From NCBI GenBank assembly GCA_015478665.1, contig JADMII010000001.1, forward strand, positions 119,537 to 183,536: a stretch of DNA of 64,000 nucleotides, read 5' to 3'. The translations under genes were made by a program, and so were the position numbers. Every line of letters starts with the position of its first letter. Position 1 is the stretch's first letter. Shown here piece after piece: positions 16,806-25,931 of the stretch. The DNA is from Dehalococcoidia bacterium. GTDB lineage: Bacteria; Chloroflexota; Dehalococcoidia; DSTF01; JACRBR01. The notes beneath the pieces were generated by a model. The model did not search any database. It was given only the letters and a program-made list of their open reading frames with translations, and had not been told where the DNA came from.

Positions 16806-17498
16806 TCACGTCCCGAGCACGATGCGCGCGTCGACCGCCACGGAGCCGTCCTTATAGGCGAAGACCGGGTTGAGGTCGAGCTCGGCGACTTCCGGGTGCT
16901 GCTCGACGAACGTCGACACCGTGAGCAGCAGCTGCTCGAGCGCGGCGACGTCCGCGGGCTCCTGGCCGCGGTAGCCCTCGAGCAGCGGGTAGCCCTTGAT
17001 CTCGTGGATCATCTGGCGAGCGTCGCGCTGGTCGATCGGCACGACGCGGAACGCGACATCCTTCAGCACCTCGACGAGGACGCCACCAAGGCCGAACATG
17101 AGCACCGGCCCGAACTGCGCGTCCTTCGTCATGCCGACGATCACCTCGATGCCCGCCGGCTCCATGCGCTGCACAGCGACGCCGTCGATCGTGGCATCGG
17201 GCTGGTGCTGCTTCGCTGATGCGACGATGCGTCCGAACGCCGCCCGCACGCCGTCTGCCGACGCGAGATTGAGCTCGACGCCGCCGACATCGGACTTGTG
17301 CGTGATCTGCGGCGACACGACCTTCAGCACGACGGGGTAGCCGAGGCTGCCGGCGACCTGCGCCGCCTCGTCCGCCGTCCTGGCCAGGCGTGCCGGCGAG
17401 ACGCTGACGCCGGCGTCTTCGAGCACCTGCTTCGCCTCGATCTCCGTGAGCAGGCGGCGGCCATCGGCGCGCGCGGATTCGATGATGGATGCGGACAT
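16806..17498 (-). CDS. ADP-forming acyl-CoA synthetase, beta (ATP-grasp) subunit
   Basis: The 230-residue product is the ATP-grasp subunit: LLTEIEAKQVLEDAGVSV, GYPVVLKVVSPQITHKSDVGGV (the ATP-binding lysine and HKSD motif), EVIVGMTKDAQFGPVLMFGLGG and ELDLNPVFAY are all conserved. It pairs with the alpha subunit encoded 130 bases downstream. In this arrangement the phosphate moves from an acyl phosphate through the alpha-subunit histidine to ADP. Length is normal. The start at MSASIIES is preceded by GAGGACG. It is divergent from comEC. Confidence 0.85.
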   Translation of the reverse strand: MSASIIESARADGRRLLTEIEAKQVLEDAGVSVSPARLARTADEAAQVAGSLGYPVVLKVVSPQITHKSDVGGVELNLASADGVRAAFGRIVASAKQHQPDATIDGVAVQRMEPAGIEVIVGMTKDAQFGPVLMFGLGGVLVEVLKDVAFRVVPIDQRDARQMIHEIKGYPLLEGYRGQEPADVAALEQLLLTVSTFVEQHPEVAELDLNPVFAYKDGSVAVDARIVLGT

Positions 17499-17575
17499 TG
17501 GGAGCGTCCTCTGCTGTGCGGTGTCTGGACATCGGCGGCGACAGCACGTGCGGGCGCCGCCTGAAAGCGGCATCA

Positions 17576-17584
17576 TGCTACGCT
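17576..17584 (+). promoter_or_regulatory. extended -10 box TGCTACGCT upstream of comEC
   Basis: This is identical to the nine-base box before tatA and ccr. It lies about 105 bases before the comEC ATG, implying a long 5' leader if it is used. Confidence 0.35.
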
Positions 17585-17690
17585 ACGCGCCGTCTTCGCG
17601 GAAGGCGGCGCCTGGCCTCGCTTCCGCAGCGATCGGACCGTCCGCGCGGGCGCGCGAGCAGCAGGGAACGGCGCGCGTGGTGCGCACACG

Positions 17691-20069
17691 ATGATCCTCG
17701 CGTGGTTGGCGGCGGCGTGGGTCGCCGGCACCGCTGCCGCGGCGACGCTGGGCGCCGGCGCCTGGCCGCTGGCGGCGGCGGCCGCCTGCGCGATGCTGGC
17801 CCTGGCCGTCGTCCGCCACAACCGCGCCGCGCTGCTGCTGGCGCTGGCGGCGACGCTGGTCTTCGTCGGCGCGGTCCTGCGCTTCGAGCAGGCGCAGTCG
17901 CGGCCCCGCGCCGACGCGGCGTCGCGATTCAACGGCGGCGTGGCGATGCGGCTGCGCGCGGTCGTCGCCGGCGACCCGCGGATCGGCGATACGTCGCAGC
18001 AGCTCGCGCTGCGCGTGCGGCAGGTGCAGCTCGATGGCGCCTGGAGGCAGGCGAGCGGTGGCGTGCAGGTACGCCTCGGCCTGCTGCCCCGGTATCGCTC
18101 GGGCGACATGCTCGAGCTCGAAGGCGCGCTCGCGCGGCCGCAGGCGCCGGGCGGCTTCGACTACGCGGCGTACCTCGACCGGCGCGGCATCCAGAGCGAG
18201 ATGCAGTTTCCGGCGGCGCGCCTCGTCGGCCATGCCCGGGACGCGCCGCTGACGGCGGCGACGCTCGCCGTGCGGCGTCGGCTCTCGCGGGCGCTCGCCC
18301 TGGCGCTGCCGGAGCCGCAGGCGTCGCTGGCACAGGGGGTGCTGCTGGGCCAGCGCTCCGCGTTGCCGGCCGACGTCGCGGCGGACTTGAACAGCACCAA
18401 CACATCGCATCTCGTCGTCGTCTCGGGCGAGAACGTGGTGCTCGTATCGACCTACACGACGATCGCCCTGGCATGGCTGCTCGGCCGGCGTCGGGCGCTG
18501 GCGCTGTCGATCGCGTTGGTCGTCGCCTACGCGCTGTTGGTGGGCGCGTCGCCGCCCGTGCTGCGGGCGACGATCATGGGAGTGCTGCTGGTGGTCGCGC
18601 AGCTCAGTGGCCGCCCGATGCACGGGCTGACATCGATCCTCTTCGCGGCGGCGCTGATGGCGGGCATCGAGCCGCGGGTGATCGCCGACGTATCGTTCCA
18701 GCTCACCTTCGCGGCGACGGTCGGCATCGTCTACCTGGCTTCGCCGTTACGGCGCCGCGCGGTCGACGCCGCGGGCTGGCTGTTGCGCCGCGACGAGCTG
18801 CCTCGCTGGGCCGGCACGCTCTTCGCCGAGCCGCTCTCGGTGACGCTGGCGGCGATCGTGGCGACGGCGCCGCTGCTGGCGCTGAATTTCGGCCGGCTGT
18901 CGCTCGTCGCGGTGCCGGCGAACCTGCTCGTCGTGCCGGTGTTCCCCGTGATCCTGGGAGCGTCGCTGCTGGCGGCGATCGGCTGCCTCGTGCCGCATCT
19001 TCATCTGGCGCTGGCGGCGCCGGCGTACTACGCGCTGACGTACTGGCTCTTCGTGGCGCGGCGACTGGCGGCGGTGCCGTATGCGGCGCTTTCGGTCGGC
19101 GGCTATTCGACGCCCTGGTCGGCGGCGACGTACGCGAGCATCGTCGCGCTGGCCTGGCTCGCGCTGCGACACCGGCGCCCGGCTGGCAGGACGCGGCTCG
19201 CGCCGTCGCGGCCGCTGCGGCACCGGGCGCTGGTTGCCGGCATCGGCCTGCCGGCGCTCGTGCTCGCCGTCAGCGTGGCGGCGATGGCGCGCCCTTCGGC
19301 GCCGGCGCGCCTGCGCGTGACGGTGCTGGACGTCGGCGAGGGCGACAGCATCCTGATCCAGACGCCGGGCGGCCGCGACGTGCTGGTCGACGGCGGACCC
19401 GGGCGGGCGACGCTGCGCGGCCTCGGCAAGGCGCTGCCGTGGAATGACCGGTCGCTCGAGCTGGTGGTGCTGACGCATCCGCAGGCCGACCACATGATCG
19501 GCCTGCCAGACGTGCTCGACCGCTACGACGTGCGGGCGGTGCTGGCGGGGCCGGGGACGGCGTCATCGGCCGGGTACGACGCGTGGCTGCGCGCGGTGCA
19601 GGACGAGGGGCGGACGCTGCAGACGGCGCGACAGGGGATGAGCATCGACCTCGGCGGCGGCGCGAGGATGGACGTGCTGGCGCCGGACGCGGGCGAGGCG
19701 GCGGATTCGAACGTGAACAACACGGGCGTGGTGCTGCGGGTGAGCTGGCGCAAGGTGAGTTTCCTGCTGGCGGCGGACATCGAAGCGAAGACGGAGCAGG
19801 CGCTGCTGGCCGACAGCGTGGATCTGCGCTCGACGGTGCTGAAGGTGGCGCATCACGGCAGCAATACATCGAGTACGGCGGCGTTCCTCGCGGCCGTGCA
19901 GCCGCAGATGTCGGTGGTTTCTGCGGGCGCGAGGAATCCGTTCGGGCACCCGCGCCCGGACGTCGTCGCGCGGCTGGCCGAGTACGGGCCAGTGTACGTG
20001 ACGGCTACGGAGGGCGCCGTGCGCTTCGAGACGGACGGCGCGCGGCTCTGGCTGCGGACCGGACGCTGA
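17691..20069 (+). CDS. comEC: ComEC/Rec2 DNA-uptake channel protein
   Basis: The 792-residue protein has the three parts of ComEC. The first is an N-terminal membrane and OB-like region (DUF4131-like, to about 170). The second is the competence domain with many helices, containing [16 protein letters not shown] and the [11 protein letters not shown] motif. The third is a C-terminal metallo-beta-lactamase domain (about 540-792) with [33 protein letters not shown] and [11 protein letters not shown]. ComEC forms the inner-membrane channel for single-stranded DNA in natural transformation; the lactamase domain is thought to degrade the non-transported strand. Length is normal. No other competence genes lie nearby. 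Confidence 0.9.
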   Translation: MILAWLAAAWVAGTAAAATLGAGAWPLAAAAACAMLALAVVRHNRAALLLALAATLVFVGAVLRFEQAQSRPRADAASRFNGGVAMRLRAVVAGDPRIGDTSQQLALRVRQVQLDGAWRQASGGVQVRLGLLPRYRSGDMLELEGALARPQAPGGFDYAAYLDRRGIQSEMQFPAARLVGHARDAPLTAATLAVRRRLSRALALALPEPQASLAQGVLLGQRSALPADVAADLNSTNTSHLVVVSGENVVLVSTYTTIALAWLLGRRRALALSIALVVAYALLVGASPPVLRATIMGVLLVVAQLSGRPMHGLTSILFAAALMAGIEPRVIADVSFQLTFAATVGIVYLASPLRRRAVDAAGWLLRRDELPRWAGTLFAEPLSVTLAAIVATAPLLALNFGRLSLVAVPANLLVVPVFPVILGASLLAAIGCLVPHLHLALAAPAYYALTYWLFVARRLAAVPYAALSVGGYSTPWSAATYASIVALAWLALRHRRPAGRTRLAPSRPLRHRALVAGIGLPALVLAVSVAAMARPSAPARLRVTVLDVGEGDSILIQTPGGRDVLVDGGPGRATLRGLGKALPWNDRSLELVVLTHPQADHMIGLPDVLDRYDVRAVLAGPGTASSAGYDAWLRAVQDEGRTLQTARQGMSIDLGGGARMDVLAPDAGEAADSNVNNTGVVLRVSWRKVSFLLAADIEAKTEQALLADSVDLRSTVLKVAHHGSNTSSTAAFLAAVQPQMSVVSAGARNPFGHPRPDVVARLAEYGPVYVTATEGAVRFETDGARLWLRTGR

Positions 20070-20237
20070 CGGCTGCGGGCTTCCCTCGGCCGCCGTCCCC
20101 AGGGCGGTGGCCGGTGGGAGACGATGGTCGAGCGAAGAACGTCTCCCGCCGCCCCTGGGTGAAGAGGCGAGCCGACTGTCTCGGACGCGCGCGGGCGCCG
20201 AGCCCGCTCCGTCGTGGCCCGTGGCGCCCCGTCGATG

Positions 20238-20243
20238 TACGCT
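20238..20243 (+). promoter_or_regulatory. -10 box TACGCT for rph
   Basis: TGTACGCT lies 35 bases before the rph GTG, leaving room for its ribosome-binding site AAGGAG. Confidence 0.4.
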
Positions 20244-20278
20244 CACGCCGGGAGCCGCCGGAGAGCGAAGGAGCGGAT

Positions 20279-21016
20279 GTGGCACGCCACGATGGACGCC
20301 AGGACGACGCGCTGCGACCCGTGCGCATCGAGCCGGACTACCTCGACCATGCCGAGGGTTCGGCGATGGTGCGCTTCGGCAACACGTGGGTGCTGTGCAC
20401 CGTGAGCCTCGAGGATCGCGTGCCGCAGTTCCTGCGCGGCACAGGCTCCGGCTGGGTGACGGCCGAGTACGGCATGCTGCCGCGCTCGACGAACACGCGC
20501 ACGGAACGCGAGGCCTCGCGCGGACGGCAGTCGGGCCGCTCGCAGGAGATCCAGAGGCTGATCGGCCGCTCGCTGCGCAGTGTCGTCAACCTCGACCTGC
20601 TCGGCGAACGCAACTTCACCGTCGACTGCGACGTGATCCGCGCGGACGGGGGCACGCGGACGGCATCGATCACCGGCGCGTGCGTGGCGCTCGTGCAGGC
20701 GCTGCAGAAGCTGGTGGCGGCGGGCACGCTGGGCTCGCTGCCGATGAGCGGGCTGGTGGCGGCGGTGAGCGTCGGCGTGGTCGAGGGTGAGCCGGTGCTG
20801 GATCTGGATTACGTCGAGGACTCGTCGGCGGAGGTGGACTTCAACGTCGTCATGACAGACGACGGCCGGTTCGTCGAGGTGCAGGGGACGGCGGAGGGTC
20901 CGCCGTTCGAGCGATCGATGATGGACCGCCTGCTGGAGCTGGCGTCGGGCGGGATCGCGCGGCTGCAGGAGTCACAGCGGGCGGCGCTGTCCGCGCTGGG
21001 GATCGTGCTGGAGTAG
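20279..21016 (+). CDS. rph: ribonuclease PH
   Basis: The 245-residue product trims the 3' ends of tRNA precursors by phosphorolysis. Family blocks are all present: [115 protein letters not shown] and [11 protein letters not shown]. The GTG start is preceded by AAGGAG and gives the standard length. The gene stands alone between comEC and a convergent HIT gene. Confidence 0.95.
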   Translation: MARHDGRQDDALRPVRIEPDYLDHAEGSAMVRFGNTWVLCTVSLEDRVPQFLRGTGSGWVTAEYGMLPRSTNTRTEREASRGRQSGRSQEIQRLIGRSLRSVVNLDLLGERNFTVDCDVIRADGGTRTASITGACVALVQALQKLVAAGTLGSLPMSGLVAAVSVGVVEGEPVLDLDYVEDSSAEVDFNVVMTDDGRFVEVQGTAEGPPFERSMMDRLLELASGGIARLQESQRAALSALGIVLE

Positions 21017-21180
21017 GCACCGGCTTCGGTCCGCGTGGGTCGGCGCAGCGCGAATCGACTGCGATCAGGCGACGCCCACGAGCGGAGAACAGCAAACGGC
21101 AGGGGCACGGCAAAGCCGATCGCGGCCCACGACGCTTTGCTGGTGGCGCGTTGCTGGCTGCCCTCACCGCGCGCGCGAAG

Positions 21181-21510
21181 CTACGCGTACTCTCCGAGAA
21201 AGGCACCGCCGAGGACGTGGATGTGGGCGTGCACCTGGCTCTGCATTGCCTGCGTGCCGAAGTTCGAGAGCAGGCGGAAGCCGGCCGGTGAGAAGCGGTC
21301 GCCCTGCTCGGCGGCGGCGCGCGCGACGTGAACCATGGCATCGGAGGTCCAGAGCTCGCCCTGCGTCATGTGCCGCTTCGGCACGGCGAGCAGCATCACA
21401 GGCACCCAGTTCAGGCGATTCTTGAAGACGATGACGTGCTCGTCCTGATAGCGAATGTCGGCCGGCTCGCGGCCGTCGATGATCTCGCAGAAGACGCAGA
21501 AGTATGACAC
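21181..21510 (-). CDS. HIT-family protein
   Basis: The 109-residue product has the histidine-triad fold: FCVFCEIIDGREPADIRY, HVIVFKNRLNWVPVMLLAVPKRH and the catalytic QSQVHAHIHVLGG. HIT proteins hydrolyse or transfer nucleoside phosphoramidates or dinucleotides. The N-terminal CVFC pair replaces the zinc-binding CxxC seen in many members. The start is a GTG with no ribosome-binding site, but with TACACT eight bases upstream, so it is probably translated from a leaderless mRNA. Confidence 0.9.
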   Translation of the reverse strand: MSYFCVFCEIIDGREPADIRYQDEHVIVFKNRLNWVPVMLLAVPKRHMTQGELWTSDAMVHVARAAAEQGDRFSPAGFRLLSNFGTQAMQSQVHAHIHVLGGAFLGEYA

Positions 21511-21518
21511 GCGAGGGG

Positions 21519-21524
21519 AGTGTA
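21519..21524 (-). promoter_or_regulatory. -10 box TACACT, leaderless start of the HIT gene
   Basis: On the minus strand GTGTACACT is followed by eight bases and the GTG start. Confidence 0.5.
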
Positions 21525-21678
21525 CACCGAACCGTCGGTGGTCGATGCCGGGTTTGTCGAGAGTCCCGCTGGCCCTCGCCCCCGGCCCGGCCCACGGGAG
21601 AGAGGGAGATTCTAGTACCCCGGGCTCCGGCCGCCCAGCCTCCGACCGCCCGCGCGCTGCGCCTAACGGGACGCCCGT

Positions 21679-21684
21679 TACACT
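21679..21684 (+). promoter_or_regulatory. -10 box TACACT, leaderless start of the DUF1015 gene
   Basis: CGTTACACT is followed by AACCACC and GTG 21692; no ribosome-binding site is present. It mirrors the box of the divergent HIT gene. Confidence 0.5.
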
Positions 21685-21691
21685 AACCACC

Positions 21692-22996
21692 GTGGGCTTC
21701 CCCTCTCCCGACGCACGCGCGTTTCGCGCGCTCCGCTTCGACGCCGCCAGGGCCGACCCGGCGCAGACGGTGGCGCCGCCGTACGACGTGATCTCGCCCG
21801 GCGAGCAGCGCGCGCTGTACGACCGCAGCCCGCACAACATCGTCCGCATCGAATACGGCGAGCAGCGTCCGTCGGACAGCGAGCGGGAGAATCGATACAC
21901 GCGGGCGGCGGCGGACATCGCAGCGTGGCGACGCGATGGCGTGCTGGTGCGCGATGCCGCGCCGGCGTTGTATCGCTACCGGCAGTGGTTCGTGTCGGAG
22001 GGCGTCGAGCACGTGCGAGACGCGGTGTTCGCTGCCGTGCGGCTCGAGGAGTGGGAGCGCGGCGTGATCAAGCCGCACGAGCACACCCTCGCCAGTCCGA
22101 AGGCCGACCGCCTGCAGCTGCTGAGGGCAACGCACACGCAGGTCAGCCCGGTGTACGGCCTGTACCGGCCGCGCGGCGAGGACCGTTCGGAGCTCATCTG
22201 GTCGTACGAAGGGTCGCCGCTCTACGACGCCGGCGCCGACGGCCAGCGGCATATGCTCTCGGCCGTCACCGACCCGGCCGGCTGCGACGCCTGGTCTCGC
22301 TTCATCGCTCGCTGTGACCTGTACATCGCCGATGGCCATCATCGCTACGAGACGGCGTTGGCGTATCGCGACGAGGTGCGCGCGCAGGCGACGCACTGGA
22401 GCGGCGAGGAGCCGGAGAACTTCGTGCTGATGGCGCTGACCTACGCCTACGACCCCGGCCTGCTCGTGCTGCCGACGCATCGCCTGCTGCATGTGCCGGA
22501 CGTGAACGACGACGAACGCGAACGCATCAGCCGCTTCTTCCGGATGGAAGACCTCTCGTCGGCGACGCTGGACGAGGCGCAGGCGATGCTCGCCGGCGAA
22601 GGCGCGCGCTTCATCGCGCTCGGCCTGCGCCCGCAGGCGAAGCACCTGCTCGTGCTCGACGGGCGCGCGCCGGTCGAGGCGCTGATGCCCGCAGGGGAGT
22701 CGCCGGCGTGGAAGCAGCTCGACGTCAACGTGTTGCAGTACGGCATCCTGCAGGCGGCGTTCGGGATCGACGGCGCGGCGCTGATGAGGGGGCAGGCGGT
22801 GACGTACACGCAGGACGCGCGCGCGGCGGCGGCGGCGGTCGAGCGTGGCGATGCGCGCGTGGCGCTGCTGCTGAACGCGACGCCGGTCGACCAGGTGCTC
22901 GCGGTTGCGGACGCCGGCGGTCGCATGCCGCAGAAGTCGACATACTTTTATCCGAAGCTGCCGACGGGCCTGGTGATGAACGCGCTGTCCGGGTAG
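21692..22996 (+). CDS. DUF1015 family protein
   Basis: The 434-residue protein matches DUF1015 throughout: FRALRFDAARADPAQTVAPPYDVI, YDRSPHNIVRIEYG, GVIKPHEHTLASPKADRLQL, LYIADGHHRYETALAYRDE, VLPTHRLLH and a C-terminal FYPKLPTGLVM. The family is widespread and conserved, often near amino-acid biosynthesis genes, but no activity is firmly assigned. Here it lies upstream of argG on the same strand, with a 303-bp gap. The GTG start is set by the promoter position and by the start of homology. Confidence 0.85.
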   Translation: MGFPSPDARAFRALRFDAARADPAQTVAPPYDVISPGEQRALYDRSPHNIVRIEYGEQRPSDSERENRYTRAAADIAAWRRDGVLVRDAAPALYRYRQWFVSEGVEHVRDAVFAAVRLEEWERGVIKPHEHTLASPKADRLQLLRATHTQVSPVYGLYRPRGEDRSELIWSYEGSPLYDAGADGQRHMLSAVTDPAGCDAWSRFIARCDLYIADGHHRYETALAYRDEVRAQATHWSGEEPENFVLMALTYAYDPGLLVLPTHRLLHVPDVNDDERERISRFFRMEDLSSATLDEAQAMLAGEGARFIALGLRPQAKHLLVLDGRAPVEALMPAGESPAWKQLDVNVLQYGILQAAFGIDGAALMRGQAVTYTQDARAAAAAVERGDARVALLLNATPVDQVLAVADAGGRMPQKSTYFYPKLPTGLVMNALSG

Positions 22997-23116
22997 GCGG
23001 CAGCGTTATTCGGCTCGTCAGCAGCGCTGCCTGGACAGCGATTCGGCTGGCGCCCCGATCACAGGCATCCGGACTCTCACGACGACGGCACCGGTCCGCG
23101 GGTAAGCCTCGTGGCG

Positions 23117-23148
23117 GAGAGATCCTTGCTTCGCCTCAGGATCACAGG
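23117..23148 (+). repeat. dispersed hairpin repeat, copy A
   Basis: GAGAGATCCTTGCTTCGCCT...AGGATCACAGG. GATCCT and AGGATC form the stem. A second copy lies at 23200-23230 and a diverged copy in reverse at 33327-33352. Confidence 0.55.
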
Positions 23149-23199
23149 CGGCTTCCGGTCTGGTGACAGGTACTGCTCCGCCAACTGGTCCTGGCGCCG

Positions 23200-23230
23200 G
23201 AGAGAATCCTTCGCTTCGCGTCAGCATGAC
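23200..23230 (+). repeat. dispersed hairpin repeat, copy B
   Basis: GAGAGAATCCTTCGCTTCGC...TCAGCATGAC. It aligns with copy A with a few changes that partly break the stem. Confidence 0.5.
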
Positions 23231-23288
23231 TGCTGACATCCAATCTCCCTCGCCCGCCGGCGACATCGCGCGGCGGCGCCATTGTCGA

Positions 23289-23294
23289 TACGCT
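23289..23294 (+). promoter_or_regulatory. -10 box TACGCT, leaderless start of argG
   Basis: TACGCT ends five bases before the argG ATG and no ribosome-binding site is present. Confidence 0.45.
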
Positions 23295-23299
23295 GACGC

Positions 23300-24559
23300 A
23301 TGCCGAACAAGAAGGTCGTCCTCGCGTACTCGGGTGGGCTCGATACATCCGTCGCCATCCGCTGGCTGCAGGAGGAGCGCGGCTACGACGTCATCGCGCT
23401 CACGATCGACCTCGGAAACGAGAAGGACCTGCGGACGGTCGAGCAACGAGCGACGCAGATCGGCGCGATCAAGGCGCTGGTGCGCGACGGCAAGCAGGCG
23501 TTCATCGACTACTTCGCCTTCCCGGCGCTGATGGCGGGCGCTGTCTATGAGGGGCAGTACCTGCTGGCCACGGCGATCGGCCGTCCGCTCATCGCCAAGA
23601 TGCTCGTCGACGCGGCGCGCGAGGAGGGGGCGACGGCGATCGCGCACGGCTGCACGGGCAAGGGCAACGACCAGGTGCGCTTCGACGTGAGCACACAGGC
23701 GCTGGCGCCGGACCTCGAGATCATCGCGCCGGTCCGGGAGCATCGCATGAGCCGCGAGGAGCAGATCGAATGGGCGGCCGCGCGCGGGGTGCCGGTGCCG
23801 GCGACAAAGGCGAGCCCGTACAGCACCGACGAGAATCTCTGGGGTCGCAGCATCGAAGCCGGCGTGCTGGAGGACCCCTGGCAGACGCCGCCGGAGGAGA
23901 TCTACGCTTGGACGCGCAGCGTGGCAGCGGCGCCGGAAGAGCCGCGGGAGTGTGAGATCGGCTTCGCCCACGGCTGCCCGGTATCGCTCGACGGCGAGGA
24001 GATGGATGGCGTCACGCTGGTGCAGACGCTGAACCGCTGGGCCGGCGAGCACGGCGTCGGCCGCACCGACATGGTCGAGGACCGGCTGATCGGCATCAAG
24101 TCGCGCGAGATCTACGAAGCCCCGGCCGCCTGGACGCTGCACGCCGCGCACGAGGCGCTCGAGCAGTTGACGCTGTCCAAGCCGCAGCTGCGGACGAAGC
24201 AGGCACTGCGGCAGGAGTACGCCGACCTGATCTACAACGGGCTCTGGTTCACGGCGCATCATCAGGACCTGGCGGCGTACGTGCGGAGCACGCAGCGCCA
24301 TGTCAGCGGCAGTGTGCGGATGCGGCTCCACAAGGGGCAGGCGGTGGCGACCGGCAAGAAGTCGCCGCGCAGCCTGTACAGCTATCAGCTGGCGACGTAC
24401 GATCGCGGAGATTCGTACGATCAGGGAAACGCGGTGGGCTTCATCAAGATCTGGGGGCTGCCCGTGGCGCAGCAGGCGCGGACGCAACTGCTCGCTGAAG
24501 GCGAAGGGCCGTTCGCGCTCGGTACGCCGGAGGGCGCGTCCGGCGAGCCGTCGACGTGA
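23300..24559 (+). CDS. argG: argininosuccinate synthase
   Basis: The 419-residue enzyme joins citrulline and aspartate with ATP in arginine biosynthesis. The PP-loop is KVVLAYSGGLDTSVAIRWLQ. Other family blocks are AHGCTGKGNDQVRF, DPWQTPPEEIYAWT, VEDRLIGIKSREIYEAPAA and GSVRMRLHKGQAVATGKKS. Length is normal. The stop overlaps the start of the following lipoprotein hydrolase gene, so the two are co-transcribed. Other arg genes are not in the window. Confidence 0.95.
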   Translation: MPNKKVVLAYSGGLDTSVAIRWLQEERGYDVIALTIDLGNEKDLRTVEQRATQIGAIKALVRDGKQAFIDYFAFPALMAGAVYEGQYLLATAIGRPLIAKMLVDAAREEGATAIAHGCTGKGNDQVRFDVSTQALAPDLEIIAPVREHRMSREEQIEWAAARGVPVPATKASPYSTDENLWGRSIEAGVLEDPWQTPPEEIYAWTRSVAAAPEEPRECEIGFAHGCPVSLDGEEMDGVTLVQTLNRWAGEHGVGRTDMVEDRLIGIKSREIYEAPAAWTLHAAHEALEQLTLSKPQLRTKQALRQEYADLIYNGLWFTAHHQDLAAYVRSTQRHVSGSVRMRLHKGQAVATGKKSPRSLYSYQLATYDRGDSYDQGNAVGFIKIWGLPVAQQARTQLLAEGEGPFALGTPEGASGEPST

Positions 24560-25338
24560 TGGGCGGCCGCCACGTGCTGCGACGCGCGCTCGCATGGCTG
24601 GCGCCGTTCGCGCTGGTCCCGCTCGCCGTCGCCTGCGGCGAATCGAAGAGCGCCGAGCCTTCGCCGGCGGCGGTCGCGACGGCGGAGGCGCTCTCCCGCG
24701 CGGTGACGATCACGGCGCCTTCGGGCACGACGCCGGAAGCGGGCGGTGGCAGCAGCAGCGTGCGCCTCGCCGGGCACATCTTCGGCTCCGGGCCGGTGGG
24801 CGTGATCCTCGTGCATGGGCGGCCGACGGACCAGACGGCCTGGTTTCCGTACGCGACGCAGCTCGCCGCGAGCGGCACGTACACGGTGCTGACGTTCGAC
24901 TTCCGCGGCTTTGGCGACTCCAAAGGCGAGAAGGACTTCAACGCGGTCGACACGGACCTGACAGCGGCGTACCGCTACATGCGCGACGATCTCGGCAGGT
25001 CGCGGATCTTCCTCGTCGGCGCCAGCATCGGCGGCACGGCGTCGCTCGTCGTCGCCACGCGGCTGCCGGTTGCCGGCGTCGTCTCGATCTCGTCGCCGGG
25101 CGAGTTTCCGCCGCTCGACGCGACGGAGGCCGTACAAAAGCTGGCCGTGCCGAAGTTGTTCATCGTCAGCAAGAACGACGTGCCGCAGGCGATCGACCAG
25201 GCGACGATGGTGGCGGCGGCGCCGCAGCCGAAGGAGGCCGTCGTGTACGAGGGGACGTTACATGGCACCGACCTGCTGCAGGGCCCGCACGCCCGCGAAG
25301 TCGAACAGCGCATCACCGCCTTCCTGGGGAACAACTGA
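24559..25338 (+). CDS. alpha/beta-hydrolase lipoprotein
   Basis: The 259-residue protein begins with a lipoprotein signal ending LAVAC (Cys26), so it should be anchored on the outside of the membrane. An alpha/beta-hydrolase domain follows: GVILVHGRPTDQTAWFPYA (oxyanion region), VLTFDFRGFGDSKG, nucleophile motif GASIGG, and a late His in LHGTDLL. The acid residue is probably the Asp in SKNDVPQ. The ATG overlaps the argG stop (TGATG), implying translational coupling, although a link to arginine synthesis is not obvious. Substrate unknown. Confidence 0.75.
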   Translation: MGGRHVLRRALAWLAPFALVPLAVACGESKSAEPSPAAVATAEALSRAVTITAPSGTTPEAGGGSSSVRLAGHIFGSGPVGVILVHGRPTDQTAWFPYATQLAASGTYTVLTFDFRGFGDSKGEKDFNAVDTDLTAAYRYMRDDLGRSRIFLVGASIGGTASLVVATRLPVAGVVSISSPGEFPPLDATEAVQKLAVPKLFIVSKNDVPQAIDQATMVAAAPQPKEAVVYEGTLHGTDLLQGPHAREVEQRITAFLGNN

Positions 25339-25931
25339 CTTCTTGCCGCAACAGCTCACCTTATGTGGTATGGCTTTCTTCTGGGCTGGGTGGAACTGAC
25401 GAATACACCTCAATGGTGCTTCGGGCAGAACATTTGCATCGCCTCAGGCCTGGAGGGCGAACTAGACCCCGGGCGTTATTACGTCCAGGGGTCGCACTAC
25501 TGCCGCGCTTGCGTCCCTGAGACGGACACCTCGTACTCAGGCGTGTTCGTGATGCCGTAGAGCTTATTCGAGTGCTCGGCGCAGGTCTGCGACATCAACG
25601 CCGCTTGCGGCCAAGGCTAACGGTGTCGTCGTGCGCGAGGAGCCATCGTATGAGGCGGACATAGCGCCGCCGCCACCTCCCACGCGCCCGCTGACACGCG
25701 CACCCGGTTTGATTGTCTGCCGTCAAGTCAATCAAATTCAATCAAACATCCGCGCACCGCGGATTCAGCGATCGCCGCCCCGCCGCCCCTCCGAATCTGG
25801 CGCCGAAAAAACGCAAAAAAAACACGAGACAATCAATCGAGCCCAGATCACCGACCACCGGCAGCCGACCCCGGCGCGCGCCGCTTGCCGCGCCGGATCG
25901 GCGGGCGTACCCTCGCCAGTGGAGGATCACC
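25339..25931. other. 593-bp region upstream of the metal-transport operon
   Basis: The left half has an open frame at 25363-25560 (Cys-rich, no ribosome-binding site) that I cannot support as a gene. The right half is unusually AT-rich: TTTGATTG/CAATCAAA repeats at 25707-25747 and A-tracts of six and eight bases near 25806-25824. It probably contains the promoter and operator of the following operon. No known metal riboswitch (yybP-ykoY or M-box) could be recognised. Confidence 0.4.
25707..25747. repeat. TTTGATTG inverted/direct repeats, putative operator
   Basis: GTTTGATTG at 25707-25715 is the exact reverse complement of CAATCAAAC at 25739-25747; another CAATCAAA stands at 25729-25736, two bases from the last. 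Three copies of an 8-bp AT-rich word in GC-rich DNA upstream of a metal transporter operon suggest regulator binding sites. Confidence 0.45.

Larger units (their letters stand above)
22997..23299. other. 303-bp intergenic region between DUF1015 and argG with two hairpin repeats
   Basis: No gene is visible. The region holds two related copies of a GAGAGATCCTT...TCAGGATCAC hairpin (listed as repeats) and, at its right edge, the argG -10 box. No T-box or arginine-responsive leader was recognised. Confidence 0.5.

Noticed and set aside
25363..25560. 65-codon Cys-containing frame (MWYGFLLGWVELTNTPQWCF...)
   Set aside because: Protein-like in part, but there is no ribosome-binding site or -10 box at the start and no known relative; it may be a decayed fragment.
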